Shown here piece by piece: positions 12,951 through 22,360 of a stretch of 64,000 nt of DNA. Both the position numbers and the translations under genes were made by a program. The notes beneath the pieces are model-generated. The model was not told where the DNA came from, searched no databases, and saw only the letters and a program-made list of their open reading frames with translations. Position 1 is the first letter of the stretch, and each line of letters opens with the position of its first letter. This DNA comes from JAKFDI01 sp044508835 (GTDB lineage: Bacteria; Pseudomonadota; Gammaproteobacteria; Burkholderiales; Burkholderiaceae_C), in the NCBI GenBank assembly GCA_044508835.1, contig JBIQHD010000022.1, positions 1 to 64,000 on the forward strand. Direction: 5' to 3'.

Positions 12951-13772
12951 TTGAGCTCTCAATCCCTCATCGAAATCGACCACGTCACCTTCGGCTACGA
13001 CGCCAGCCGCACGATCCTGAACGACGTGTCGCTGAGCTTCCGCCGAGGCAAGGTCACGGCCATCCTCGGCGGGTCGGGGTGCGGCAAGACGACGCTGCTG
13101 CGCCTGATCGGCGGCAGCGCGCGGCCGAACGCGGGGGAGGTGCGCTTCGACGGTGAGGTCGTCGACGCGCGCGACCGCGACAAGATCTACGCGCTGCGCC
13201 GGCGCCTGGGCATGCTGTTCCAGTTCGGCGCGCTGTTCACCGACCTGTCGGTGTTCGAAAACGTGGCGTTCCCGCTGCGCGAGCAGACCGACCTGCCCGA
13301 AGCGCTGGTGCGCGACATCGTGCTGATGAAGCTCAACGCCGTCGGCCTGCGCGGCGCGGCGCCGCTGCGCATCTCCGAGATCTCGGGCGGCATGGCGCGG
13401 CGCGTGGCGCTGGCGCGCGCCATCGCGCTCGACCCGGAACTCATCATGTACGACGAGCCCTTCGCCGGGCTCGACCTCATTTCCATGGGCGTGGCCGCCA
13501 ACCTCATCCGCACGCTGAACGACGTGACGGGCGCGACCTCGCTGGTCGTCTCGCACGACGTGCCCGAGTGCATGAAGATCAGCGACTGGGTGGTGCTGAT
13601 GGCCACGGGCGGGCGTATCGTGGCGCAGGGCACGCCGGACGAGCTCATGAACTCCGCCGATCCCGAGGTGCGCCAGTTCGTGCTCGGCGAACCCGACGGG
13701 CCGGTGAAGTTCCACTACCCCGCGAAATCCCTGGCCGACGACTTCGGCATGCTCGAGCGGGTGCGCGCATGA
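12951..13772 (+). CDS. mlaF: Phospholipid transport ABC ATPase MlaF
   Basis: 273-residue ABC ATPase that powers the MlaFEDB complex in the inner membrane. Walker A is GGSGCGKTT (residues 40-48); the signature SGGMARRVALARA and Walker B LIMYDEPFAGLD lie around 144-175; the switch His is in VVSHDVPE. The start appears to be TTG 12951 (MSSQSLIEIDHV): no ATG or GTG occurs in frame upstream within the gap and the next residues match MlaF N-termini. The 120-bp gap upstream separates it from the TonB-like gene. mlaE follows after 58 bp. Confidence 0.93.
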   Translation: MSSQSLIEIDHVTFGYDASRTILNDVSLSFRRGKVTAILGGSGCGKTTLLRLIGGSARPNAGEVRFDGEVVDARDRDKIYALRRRLGMLFQFGALFTDLSVFENVAFPLREQTDLPEALVRDIVLMKLNAVGLRGAAPLRISEISGGMARRVALARAIALDPELIMYDEPFAGLDLISMGVAANLIRTLNDVTGATSLVVSHDVPECMKISDWVVLMATGGRIVAQGTPDELMNSADPEVRQFVLGEPDGPVKFHYPAKSLADDFGMLERVRA

Positions 13773-13830
13773 GGGCGGCGGGCCGCTCGCAGGCGCTCGT
13801 CCCGGAGCGCGCAGCGCGGAGGGTCGTCCG

Positions 13831-14613
<783 letters not shown>

Positions 14614-14640
14614 GCGCGGGCCGTCGAACGGAGAAACCGG

Positions 14641-15123
14641 ATGACTAAAAAGGGAACGGAAACACTGGTCGGCCTGTTCGTGCTGCTGGGCATCGCGGCG
14701 CTCGTGTTCCTGTCGCTGATGGCGGCGAACCTCGCCTCCTTCGGCACGAGCGCCACCTACACGGTGCAGGCGCGCTTCGACAACATCGGCGGGCTGAAGG
14801 TGCGCGCCGCCGTCCGCAGCGCCGGCGTGACGGTGGGGCGCGTGCGCTCGATCCAGCTCGACAGCAAGACCTTCCAGGGCCTCGTCACGATGGAGATCGA
14901 CCAGTCGGTGCAGTTCCCGCTCGACTCGTCGGCCAAGATCCTGACCTCGGGGCTGCTCGGCGACCAGTACATCGGCATCGAGCCGGGCGGCGACGAGAAG
15001 AACCTCGCCGCCAACGGCACGATCAAGTACACCCAGTCGGCGGTGGTGCTCGAGAACCTGATCAGCCGCTTCCTCTTCGACAAGGCGGCCGACGGCTCGG
15101 CCGGCGCCAGGGCCGGCAAATGA
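14641..15123 (+). CDS. mlaD: Outer membrane lipid asymmetry protein MlaD (MCE domain)
   Basis: 160 residues. One N-terminal transmembrane helix (VGLFVLLGIAALVFLSLMAA, about 10-29) is followed by one MCE domain (about 40-118), with VQARFDNIGGLKVRAAVRSA and GVTVGRVRSIQLDS. The C-terminal YTQSAVVLENLISRF is the hydrophobic pore-forming helix of the MlaD hexamer. Start ATG follows agcgcgggccgtcgaacggagaa. The stop overlaps the mlaA ATG (ATGA). Confidence 0.94.
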   Translation: MTKKGTETLVGLFVLLGIAALVFLSLMAANLASFGTSATYTVQARFDNIGGLKVRAAVRSAGVTVGRVRSIQLDSKTFQGLVTMEIDQSVQFPLDSSAKILTSGLLGDQYIGIEPGGDEKNLAANGTIKYTQSAVVLENLISRFLFDKAADGSAGARAGK

Positions 15124-15905
15124 GGCCGCGCAGCTTCGTGCGGCCGATGCTGCTCGTGGCGGTGCTCGTGCTGGCGGGCTGCGCGCACGTGGGGCCCAGG
15201 GATTCGTCGCCCGCCTCGATCGACCCGTGGGAGAACTGGAACCGCAAGGTGTTCAGCTTCAACGAGGCGCTCGACCGGGCCGTGCTCGAACCCGTGGCGA
15301 CGACCTACACCAAGGTCGTGCCTCAGCCGGTGCGCACCGGCGTGAGCAACTTCTTCGGCAACGTGGCCGACGCCTGGTCCGCGGTGAACAACTTCCTGCA
15401 GGGCAAGCTGGGCAACGGCCTGCACGACGTGATGCGCGTGGGCACGAACACGGTGCTCGGCTTCGGCGGCCTGCTCGACATCGCCTCGGAAGCCGGCCTG
15501 CATGCCCAGCGCGAGGACCTCGGCCAGACGCTCGGCCGCTGGGGCTTCGCGCCGGGGCCGTACGTCGTGTGGCCGGTGTTCGGGCCGTCGTCGGTGCGCG
15601 AGTCGTTCGCGCTGCCCTTCGACCGCTACGCCACCGCCTCCACGCTCTTCAGCGACACGCCGACGCGGGTGAGCCTGCTGACGCTCGAACTCGTCGACAC
15701 GCGCGCGAGCCTGCTGGGCGCGAGCCGCGTGCTCGACGACATCGCACTCGACAAGTACAGCTTCGTGCGCGGCGCCTACCTGCAGCGCCGGCAGAGCCTG
15801 GTGTACGACGGCGATCCGCCCCTCGACGCCTACGAGGACGAGGAACTCCCCGACTACGACGACGAGCCGGCGGACGCGGCGCCGGGCCCCGGGCCCGGCA
15901 AGTAG
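15120..15905 (+). CDS. mlaA: Outer-membrane phospholipid-binding lipoprotein MlaA (VacJ)
   Basis: 261-residue lipoprotein: signal peptide with lipobox LAGC (Cys at about residue 21), then the MlaA family sequence WENWNRKVFSFNEALDRAV, VRTGVSNFFGNVADAWSAVN and GLGRWGFAPGPYVVWP-like segments. It removes mislocalised phospholipid from the outer leaflet and passes it to MlaC. The C-terminus is acidic (YEDEELPDYDDEPAD), as is common in MlaA. In E. coli mlaA lies apart from mlaFEDCB; here it is inside the operon. Confidence 0.94.
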   Translation: MRPRSFVRPMLLVAVLVLAGCAHVGPRDSSPASIDPWENWNRKVFSFNEALDRAVLEPVATTYTKVVPQPVRTGVSNFFGNVADAWSAVNNFLQGKLGNGLHDVMRVGTNTVLGFGGLLDIASEAGLHAQREDLGQTLGRWGFAPGPYVVWPVFGPSSVRESFALPFDRYATASTLFSDTPTRVSLLTLELVDTRASLLGASRVLDDIALDKYSFVRGAYLQRRQSLVYDGDPPLDAYEDEELPDYDDEPADAAPGPGPGK

Positions 15906-16040
15906 CAATGCCCGCGGCGGGTACGCGGCTTGCCCCGTGCTACCTCCGGTGACCGGCCGGCGCCGCCGCGACGAACTTTCCGGGCCGGCGGCCTCTCCAA
16001 GCGATGCCGGCCGATGGCCGATCCAACGAAAGGACTTCTC

Positions 16041-16667
16041 ATGCTTTCACGTCGCCCAGTGCTGACTCTCCCGCTCGCGGCGCTGCTGTTCACGGGGCTT
16101 GCGGCGCACAGCCAGACGCAGACGCCGGATGCGCTGATCAAGCAGATGTCCAACGAAGTGCTCGACGCGGTGAAGGCCGACAAGGCCATCCAGGGCGGCG
16201 ACGTGAACCGCGTGCTGGCGCTGGTGGACAGCAAGGTCATGCCGCACGTGAACTTCCAGCGCATGACGGCGCTGTCGGTCGGCCGCAACTGGCGCCAGGC
16301 CACGGCGGAGCAGAAGACGAAGCTGCAGGACGAGTTCAAGCTGCTGCTCGTGCGCACCTACGCCGGCGCGCTGGCCGAAGTGAAGCCGCAGACGACGGTC
16401 GAGTTCAAGCCCATGCGCCCGAGCCCGGACGAGAACGATGCCATCGTGCGCACCGAGATCCGCGGCAGCGGCGAGCCGATCAAGCTCGACTACCGGCTCG
16501 AGAAGTCGGCCGGCGGCTGGAAGATCTACGACGTGAACGTGCTCGGCGTGTGGCTGGTGCAGAACTACCGCGACAGCTTCGCCCAGGAGATCGGCGCCGG
16601 CGGCATCGACGGCCTGATCGCCAAGCTGGCCGAGCGCAACAAGGCCGCGTCCGGCGGCCGCAACTGA
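16041..16667 (+). CDS. mlaC: Periplasmic phospholipid-binding protein MlaC
   Basis: 208 residues starting at ATG 16041 with ribosome site aaagga. A signal peptide ends near AAHSQ; the Ttg2/MlaC domain follows, with MPHVNFQRMTALSVGRNWRQ, EQKTKLQDEFKLLLVRTYA and GWKIYDVNVLGVWLVQNYR. It shuttles phospholipid between MlaA and MlaD. The frame stays open upstream to 15930, but that part is non-coding gap sequence. mlaB follows after 14 bp. Confidence 0.93.
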   Translation: MLSRRPVLTLPLAALLFTGLAAHSQTQTPDALIKQMSNEVLDAVKADKAIQGGDVNRVLALVDSKVMPHVNFQRMTALSVGRNWRQATAEQKTKLQDEFKLLLVRTYAGALAEVKPQTTVEFKPMRPSPDENDAIVRTEIRGSGEPIKLDYRLEKSAGGWKIYDVNVLGVWLVQNYRDSFAQEIGAGGIDGLIAKLAERNKAASGGRN

Positions 16668-16681
16668 CGCCGCGCGCCGCC

Positions 16682-16969
16682 ATGCTGGTGCTTCCCGCCA
16701 CCCTCACCCTCGACGAGGCGCGCGACACGCTGCGCATGCTGTCGCAGGCGCTCGAGCGCGAGCCGGCCGACGGCGCGGTGGTCGATGCCTCCGGGCTCGA
16801 CCAGTTCGACTCGTCGGCCGTGGCCGTGCTGCTCGAATGCCAGCGCCGCGCGCAGGCCTCGGGCCGCGGCTTCGTGGTGCGGCACGCGCCGACCAAGCTC
16901 GCCCAGCTCGCGCGGCTATATGGTGTCGATGCGCTGCTGACGCTCGAGCCCGCGGCCGCCCCGGCTTGA
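16682..16969 (+). CDS. mlaB: STAS-domain protein MlaB
   Basis: 95 residues forming a single STAS domain, with the conserved stretch VVDASGLDQFDSSAVAVLLE holding the Ser-rich loop (SSAV) expected at the helix start, and LARLYGVDALL near the end. MlaB binds MlaF and stabilises the transporter. ATG 16682 is used, 14 bp after mlaC; it is the last gene of the Mla operon. A repeat-rich gap follows. Confidence 0.9.
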   Translation: MLVLPATLTLDEARDTLRMLSQALEREPADGAVVDASGLDQFDSSAVAVLLECQRRAQASGRGFVVRHAPTKLAQLARLYGVDALLTLEPAAAPA

Positions 16970-16988
16970 GGCCCGCGCTGGGGGGCTT

Positions 16989-17149
16989 ATCAAGCGAACG
17001 CCGCGGATCCGGCTCCGCCGGTCCGCTGGTGTTGCCTTGCAGGCCGCGCCGGGCCAGTGGCCCGGCCCTTCGCCAGGCACGAAAGGTCCACTGGACCTTT
17101 CGTGTCCGGGCTCAGCCCCTTGAGGGGCGCGCGAAGCGCGTAGGGGTGG
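16989..17149. repeat. Mosaic of palindromic repeat modules downstream of mlaB (copy 2)
   Basis: Five hairpins follow one another. 17003-17026: GCGGATCCGGC/GCCGGTCCGC, the reverse-orientation copy of the unit at 2825. 17048-17066: GCCGGGCC/GGCCCGGC, loop AGT. 17078-17104: perfect 13-bp arms around one base, starting CACGAAAGGTCCA. 17115-17128: GCCCCT/AGGGGC. 17128-17140: CGCGC/GCGCG. The block lies between the converging mlaB and hexR genes and could serve as a bidirectional transcription end, though no T-run is present. It resembles dispersed intergenic repeats of Burkholderiales genomes. Confidence 0.75.
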
Positions 17150-18031
17150 TCACCTTCGCACGCGCAGGTTCTTCTTGATCTCCTGCAGCACCTGCCGCCG
17201 CTCGGCGGGCAGGCGCAGGGCCACCGCCGTGCTCAGGATGTCGATCGTCACCAGGTGCAGCATGCGCGAGACCATGGGGCTGTAGCGCTCGTAGTCCTCG
17301 GGGTGGTCCACCGCCAGGAGGATGTGGCCGCGGCCCTGGGCCGTGAGCGCCAGCGGCGAGGCGCTGGCGGTGACGAGGATGGTGGCCGCGCCCTTCCTGC
17401 GCGCCACCTCGGCGGCGTCGAGCAGGTCGCGGCTGCGCCCCGAGTTGCTGATGACGACGGCGCAGTCGCCCGGGCCCAGCAGCGTGGCGCTCATCACCTG
17501 CACGTGGCCGTCGCTGATGGCGTTGGTGTGCACCCCCAGGCGGAAGAACTTGTGCTGCGCGTCCTGCGCCACGATGCCGGAGTTGCCCACGCCGTAGAAG
17601 TCGATGCGCCGGCCGTGCAGGGCGGCCTCGGCGAGCGCCGCGATGGCGCGCTCGAAGGCATGGCTCGCGGCCTCGTTGCGGTAGCGCAGCAGCGCGGCGA
17701 CGGCGTTGTCGATCACCTTGACGATCAACTCCGCGGGCTGGTCCGCCTCGTCGACCGCGCGGTGCACGAAGGGCACGCCCTCGTTCACGCTGCCGGCCAG
17801 CTTGCGCTTGAAGTCGGCCAGTCCCGCGTAGCCCACGCTGCGGCAGAAGCGCACGACGGTCGGCTTGCTCACCCGCGCCCGGCGGGCCAGCTCGCCCACG
17901 GGCAGCGTGGCGAAGCTGCGTGCGTCCTCGATCACCAGCGTCGCCACCCGCTGCTCGGCCGGCGGCAGCGCGGGCAGGGCGGCGCGCACCCGCTCGAGCA
18001 TCGACGATGCCGCGCCGGCATCGCCGCTCAC
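17150..18031 (-). CDS. hexR: HexR-type RpiR-family transcriptional regulator
   Basis: About 293 residues. An N-terminal RpiR helix-turn-helix (about 10-85: LPPAEQRVATLVIEDARSFA, then VSKPTVVRFCRSVGYAGLAD) is followed by a C-terminal SIS sugar-phosphate domain (about 125-265: DFYGVGNSGIVAQDAQHKF and AVVISNSGRSRDLLDAAEVA). HexR binds KDPG and controls zwf and other Entner-Doudoroff or central carbon genes. The GTG start at 18031 overlaps the zwf stop (GTGA) and has GGAGGA just upstream. An in-frame ATG at 18001 (MLERVRAAL) also matches family N-termini, so either start is possible. It is coupled to zwf. Confidence 0.88.
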   Translation of the reverse strand: MSGDAGAASSMLERVRAALPALPPAEQRVATLVIEDARSFATLPVGELARRARVSKPTVVRFCRSVGYAGLADFKRKLAGSVNEGVPFVHRAVDEADQPAELIVKVIDNAVAALLRYRNEAASHAFERAIAALAEAALHGRRIDFYGVGNSGIVAQDAQHKFFRLGVHTNAISDGHVQVMSATLLGPGDCAVVISNSGRSRDLLDAAEVARRKGAATILVTASASPLALTAQGRGHILLAVDHPEDYERYSPMVSRMLHLVTIDILSTAVALRLPAERRQVLQEIKKNLRVRR

Positions 18032-19482
18032 TGCTCCTCCGACCAGGCGTAGCCGTCGCGGGCGACGAGCGCGCTCGCCGCGGCCGGCCCCCAGGTGCCG
18101 GCCGCGTAGGGGCGCGGGCCGCCGGCGTTCTCGTTGTCGCGCCGCCAGGTGTCGAGGATGGGCTCGACCCAGCGCCAGGCCTGCTCCTGCTCGTCGCTGC
18201 GCACGAACAGGTTCAGTCGCCCGGCGATGGCGTCCAGCAGCAGGCGCTCGTAGGCGCCCACGCGGTTCTCGGGAAACACCTTGTCGAAGTCGAGGTCGAG
18301 GAACACCGGCGACAGCGACTCGAACTGCCCCGTGCCCTTCGCGGCCAGCAGGTGCAGCTCCAGCCCGTCCTCGGGCTGCAGCTTGATGACGAGCTTGTTG
18401 GGCGTGTGCGCGCCGTGGAAGATGTTGTGCGGCGTCGGCCGGAAGTTGACGACGATCTGCGCGTCGCGCTCGGCCAGGCGCTTGCCGGTGCGCAGGTAGA
18501 AGGGCACGCCGGCCCAGCGCCAGTTCTCGACCTCGGTGCGCAGCGCGACGAAGGTCTCGGTGCGGCTGTCCGGCGGCACGCGGCTCTCCTCGGCGTAGCC
18601 CGCCACCGGCTCGCCGCGCGCCGTGCCGCGCCGGTACTGGCCGCGCACCACGTCGCGGCGCACGCTCTGCTCGGTGAAGGGCTTGAGCGAGCGCAGCACC
18701 TTGAGCTTCTCGTCGCGGATGGCGTCGGCGTCGTTGCGCGAGGGCGGCTCCATCGCCACCATGGTGAGCAGCTGCAGCGCGTGGTTCTGGATCATGTCGC
18801 GCAGGGCGCCCGTTTCGTCGTAGAAGGCGCCGCGCGTGCCCACGCCCAGGGTCTCGGCGATGGTGATCTGGATGTTGGCGATGCTCTCGCGCCGCCACAG
18901 CGGCTCGAACAGCACGTTGCCGAAGCGCAGGGCCGAGAGGTTCTGCACCGAGGGCTTGCCGAGGTAGTGGTCGATGCGGAAGGCCTGCGTCTCGTCGAAC
19001 ACCGAGCGCACGATGCGGTTGATCTCCTGGGCGCTGGCCAGGTCGTGGCCGAGCGGCTTCTCCAGCACCACGCGGATGTGCGGGCCGTTCAGGCCGGCCG
19101 TGCCGAGCTGCTCGCAGATCTGCGGGAACAGGTGCGGGCTCGTGGCGAGGTAGAGCACGGCGGTGTCGGCCTGGCGCTGCGCGAGCCAGCGCTTGAGCGT
19201 CTGGTAGTCGCCGGGCTTCGACAGGTCCATGCGCCGGTAGTGCAGCAGCTCGGCGAAGCGCGCGAACTCCTCGTCGTTCGGGCGCTTGGCGCCTTCCACC
19301 TCCTGGAAGCGCTCCTTCAGCCAGGCGCGGTAGTGGTCGTCGGTCTGCTCGTCGCGCGCCACCGCGAGGATGCGCCCGCCCGGCGGCAGCTTGCCGTGGC
19401 GGAAGGCCTGGAAGAGCGCCGGCATCAGCTTGCGCCAGGTGAGGTCGCCGGTGCCGCCGAAGAAGACGAGGTCGAAGGACAT
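18028..19482 (-). CDS. zwf: Glucose-6-phosphate 1-dehydrogenase
   Basis: 484 residues. The N-terminal NADP-binding motif is FFGGTGDLTWRKLMPALF (the usual GASGDL is GGTGDL here). The active-site signature RIDHYLGKPSVQNL lies near residues 169-182, with the catalytic His inside it. It oxidises glucose-6-phosphate to 6-phosphogluconolactone and makes NADPH. The ATG at 19482 is preceded by no Shine-Dalgarno but by a near-palindrome resembling a HexR operator at 19490-19504. It is first in a zwf-hexR operon, divergent from tal-pgi. Confidence 0.96.
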   Translation of the reverse strand: MSFDLVFFGGTGDLTWRKLMPALFQAFRHGKLPPGGRILAVARDEQTDDHYRAWLKERFQEVEGAKRPNDEEFARFAELLHYRRMDLSKPGDYQTLKRWLAQRQADTAVLYLATSPHLFPQICEQLGTAGLNGPHIRVVLEKPLGHDLASAQEINRIVRSVFDETQAFRIDHYLGKPSVQNLSALRFGNVLFEPLWRRESIANIQITIAETLGVGTRGAFYDETGALRDMIQNHALQLLTMVAMEPPSRNDADAIRDEKLKVLRSLKPFTEQSVRRDVVRGQYRRGTARGEPVAGYAEESRVPPDSRTETFVALRTEVENWRWAGVPFYLRTGKRLAERDAQIVVNFRPTPHNIFHGAHTPNKLVIKLQPEDGLELHLLAAKGTGQFESLSPVFLDLDFDKVFPENRVGAYERLLLDAIAGRLNLFVRSDEQEQAWRWVEPILDTWRRDNENAGGPRPYAAGTWGPAAASALVARDGYAWSEEQ

Positions 19483-19489
19483 GGGTGTG

Positions 19490-19504
19490 TGTAACTTTGT
19501 TTCA
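19490..19504. promoter_or_regulatory. Candidate HexR operator between zwf and tal
   Basis: TGTAACTTTGTTTCA, an imperfect dyad (TGTAAC - TTT - GTTTCA, 5 of 6 positions paired) of the 15-bp size of the known HexR site in gammaproteobacteria (about TGTARTTWWAYTACA). It lies 8 bp before the zwf start codon. The adjacent gene encodes HexR, so autoregulation of zwf-hexR is likely. The rest of the 194-bp gap to tal shows only a weak TAATAG at 19643-19648 as a possible tal -10. Confidence 0.5.
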
Positions 19505-19676
19505 TCCCATGATGCCGCAACTCCGCCCGCGCGCCTACGGCCCGCGCATACCCGCGTCGCGTGTTGGGCACGCCGGCTGCTTGTGTGTCGTGCGTAACGG
19601 CCGGTGTCGGCCGTGACGATGCCGCGCCATGTGCGCGGGTTCTAATAGCGGTTCGTCCCCCGCTTCGCCCCATTCC

Positions 19677-20624
19677 ATGAACCAGCTCGATCGACTCAAA
19701 CAGTTCACCACCGTCGTTGCGGACACCGGCAACTTCAGGCAGCTCGCGCAGTACGCGCCGCGCGACGCGACGACGAACCCCTCGCTCATCCTCAAGGCGG
19801 TGCAGCAAGCCGAGTACGCGCCGCTGCTGGCCGAGACGGTGGCCGAGCACACGGGCCGGCCGCACGACGAGGTCGTCGACCGGGTGCTGGTGCGCTTCGG
19901 CCGCGAGATCCTCACCGTGGTGCCGGGGCGCGTGTCCACCGAGGTCGACGCGCGCCTGAGCTTCGACTGCGCCGCCACCGTGGCGCGCGCGCGCCGCATC
20001 GTGTCGATGTACGAGGAGGCCGGCATCGGGCGCGAGCGGGTGCTGATCAAGATCGCGTCGACCTGGGAGGGCATCCAGGCCGCGCGCATCCTGGAGCGCG
20101 AGGGCATCCACTGCAACCTCACGCTGCTGTTCGCCTTCTGCCAGGCCGTGGCCTGCGGCGACGCGGAAGTGACGCTGATCTCGCCCTTCGTCGGCCGCAT
20201 CCACGACTGGCACAAGAAGGCTGCCGGCGCGGCGTGGGACGAGGCGGCGAACGCCGGCGCGAACGACCCGGGCGTGGCCTCGGTGCGGCAGATCTACACC
20301 TACTACAAGAAGTTCGACATCGCCACCGAGGTGATGGGCGCGAGCTTCCGCAACGCGGGCCAGATCGTGGCGCTCGCCGGCTGCGACCTGCTCACCATCA
20401 GCCCGGAACTGCTGGGCACGCTGCAGGCGAGCGAGGCGCCGTTCGAGCGCGCGCTCGATCCGCAGGCCGCCAAGGACGCGGCCATCCACGCCGAGAGCTA
20501 CAACGAGGCGCGCTTCCGCTACGCGCTCAACGACGACGCGATGGCGAGCGAGAAGCTGGCCGAGGGCATCCGCGCCTTCGCCGCCGATGCCGCCAAGCTC
20601 GACGCCATGATCGAAGGGCTGTGA
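19677..20624 (+). CDS. tal: Transaldolase
   Basis: 315 residues of the TalA/TalB class, acting in the non-oxidative pentose phosphate pathway. The Schiff-base lysine is K125 in [12 protein letters not shown]. Other conserved stretches are [12 protein letters not shown] near the N-terminus, [12 protein letters not shown], and [18 protein letters not shown] 19677 ([16 protein letters not shown]) matches family starts; the open frame continues upstream but is not conserved. It overlaps pgi by one base (TGATG), so the two are co-translated. Divergent from zwf. Confidence 0.96.
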   Translation: MNQLDRLKQFTTVVADTGNFRQLAQYAPRDATTNPSLILKAVQQAEYAPLLAETVAEHTGRPHDEVVDRVLVRFGREILTVVPGRVSTEVDARLSFDCAATVARARRIVSMYEEAGIGRERVLIKIASTWEGIQAARILEREGIHCNLTLLFAFCQAVACGDAEVTLISPFVGRIHDWHKKAAGAAWDEAANAGANDPGVASVRQIYTYYKKFDIATEVMGASFRNAGQIVALAGCDLLTISPELLGTLQASEAPFERALDPQAAKDAAIHAESYNEARFRYALNDDAMASEKLAEGIRAFAADAAKLDAMIEGL

Positions 20625-22219
20625 TGCAGGCGCCGCGCTGCGATGCGACCACGGCCTGGGCCACGCTCGCCGGCCACTACGAGGCGCACGGGCGCGACCT
20701 CGACCTGCGCGAAGCCTTCGCGCGCGACCCCGGCCGCTGCGCCGCGATGGGCGTGCAAGCGCCGGAGGTCTTCGCCGACCTGTCGAAGAACCGGCTCGAC
20801 ACCGCCACGCTGCGCTACCTGTGCGAGCTGGCGCGCGAATGCGGGCTCGAGGCGCGGCGCGACGCGATGTTCGCCGGCGAGCCGGTCAACACCACCGAAG
20901 GCCGGGCCGTGCTGCACACCGCGCTGCGCGCGCCGCGCGGGCAGGGCCCGTTCAGCGCCGAGGTGCACGGCGTGCTCGACGCCATGCTGGCCTACGTGGA
21001 AACGGTGCGCGACACCGCGGCCAGCGGCATCCGCGACGTGGTGAACATCGGCATCGGCGGCAGCGACCTCGGCCCGCAGATGGCGGTGCCGGCGCTCGAG
21101 GCCTTCGTGCATCCGAAGCTGCGCTTCCACTTCGTCGCCAACGTCGACGGCCACGACATCGCGCCGGTGCTGCGCCAGCTCGACCCTTCGAAGACGCTGT
21201 TCATCGTCGCGAGCAAGACCTTCACCACGCAGGAGACCATGGCCAACGCCCACGCGGCGAAGGCCTGGTTCCTCGCCAACGGCGGCACCGACACGGCCAG
21301 GCACTTCGTCGCCACCACCACCAACGTGCAGGCGGCGGCCGCGTTCGGCATCACCACCACCTTCGGCTTCTGGGACTGGGTGGGCGGGCGCTACTCGATG
21401 TGGTCGGCCATCGGGCTGCCGATCGCGCTGGCCATCGGCGCCGAGCACTTCCGCGCGCTGCTGGCCGGTGCGCACGCGATGGACCGGCACTTCACCGAGG
21501 CGCCGCTGGAGAAGAACCTGCCGGCGCTGCTCGGCCTGCTGGACGTGTGGTACCGCAACTTCCACGGCTTCACGAGCCGCTGCATCGCGCCCTACCACCA
21601 GGGCCTGCGGCGGCTGCCGGCCTACCTGCAGCAGCTCGAGATGGAGAGCAACGGCAAGTGCGTGGACGCCGAGGGCCGCCCGCTGCCCTACGCCACCAGC
21701 CCAGTGGTGTGGGGCGAGCCCGGCACCAACGGCCAGCATGCGTTCTTCCAGATGCTGCACCAGGGCACGGACGTGATCCCGGTGGAGTTCATCCTCGTCA
21801 AGCGGCCCACGCACGGGCTGGCCGGCCTGCACGCCAAGCTGCTCGCCAACGGCCTGGCGCAGGCGCAGGCGCTGATGCTCGGCAAGACGACCGACGCCGC
21901 GCTGGGCGAGACGGCGCCGACGGCCTCGGCGCAGCTCGATGCCGGCACGGTGGCGCGCCACCGCACCTTCCCCGGCAACCGGCCGAGCACGACCTTGCTG
22001 CTGGACCAGCTCACGCCGCGCAGCCTGGGTGCGCTGGTGGCGATGTACGAGCACCGCGTGTTCACGAGCGGCGCCATCTGGGGCATCAACAGCTTCGACC
22101 AGTGGGGCGTGGAGCTCGGCAAGGCGCTCGCGGGCGACCTGCTGCCGCGGCTGGCGAGCGGCGACGTGGCGGGGCTCGATGCCTCGACCGCCGGATTGCT
22201 GGCGCGGCTGCGCGCGTGA
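20624..22219 (+). CDS. pgi: Glucose-6-phosphate isomerase
   Basis: 531 residues. Signature 1 is VGGRYSMWSAIGLPIA (about 254-269) and signature 2 is GINSFDQWGVELGKAL (about 487-502). Also present are VNIGIGGSDLGPQM, SKTFTTQETM and NGKCVDAEGRPL. It interconverts glucose-6-phosphate and fructose-6-phosphate. The start ATG overlaps the tal stop by one base. Together tal, pgi and the divergent zwf-hexR form a hexose-phosphate/pentose-phosphate unit. A large inverted repeat lies 45 bp past the stop. Confidence 0.97.
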   Translation: MQAPRCDATTAWATLAGHYEAHGRDLDLREAFARDPGRCAAMGVQAPEVFADLSKNRLDTATLRYLCELARECGLEARRDAMFAGEPVNTTEGRAVLHTALRAPRGQGPFSAEVHGVLDAMLAYVETVRDTAASGIRDVVNIGIGGSDLGPQMAVPALEAFVHPKLRFHFVANVDGHDIAPVLRQLDPSKTLFIVASKTFTTQETMANAHAAKAWFLANGGTDTARHFVATTTNVQAAAAFGITTTFGFWDWVGGRYSMWSAIGLPIALAIGAEHFRALLAGAHAMDRHFTEAPLEKNLPALLGLLDVWYRNFHGFTSRCIAPYHQGLRRLPAYLQQLEMESNGKCVDAEGRPLPYATSPVVWGEPGTNGQHAFFQMLHQGTDVIPVEFILVKRPTHGLAGLHAKLLANGLAQAQALMLGKTTDAALGETAPTASAQLDAGTVARHRTFPGNRPSTTLLLDQLTPRSLGALVAMYEHRVFTSGAIWGINSFDQWGVELGKALAGDLLPRLASGDVAGLDASTAGLLARLRA

Positions 22220-22263
22220 TGCCGATTCGCATCGAAGCCATAGAGCCGCTGCGACTCGCCAAT

Positions 22264-22323
22264 CCGTTCGCCCTGAGGTATCGAAGGGTGAACGCGAGGG
22301 CTTCGATACCTCAGCCCGAACGG
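22264..22323. repeat. Long inverted repeat after pgi
   Basis: Two 23-base arms (22264-22286 and 22301-22323), complementary except at two adjacent positions, with a 14-base loop. The arms start CCGTTCG and contain CTGAGGTATCGAAG. The sequence resembles a dispersed intergenic repeat common in Comamonadaceae genomes (by memory). It sits between the convergent pgi and DUF2817 genes and could end both transcripts, though no T-run follows. Confidence 0.75.
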
Positions 22324-22360
22324 CTCTTGCCGATTGATCGCCGCTTGGTATGAGCAGCCT

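Noticed and set aside
18032..18898. Extension of the hexR frame far into zwf
   Set aside because: The upstream part lies inside zwf in another frame and matches nothing; the RpiR domain begins near 18001-18031.
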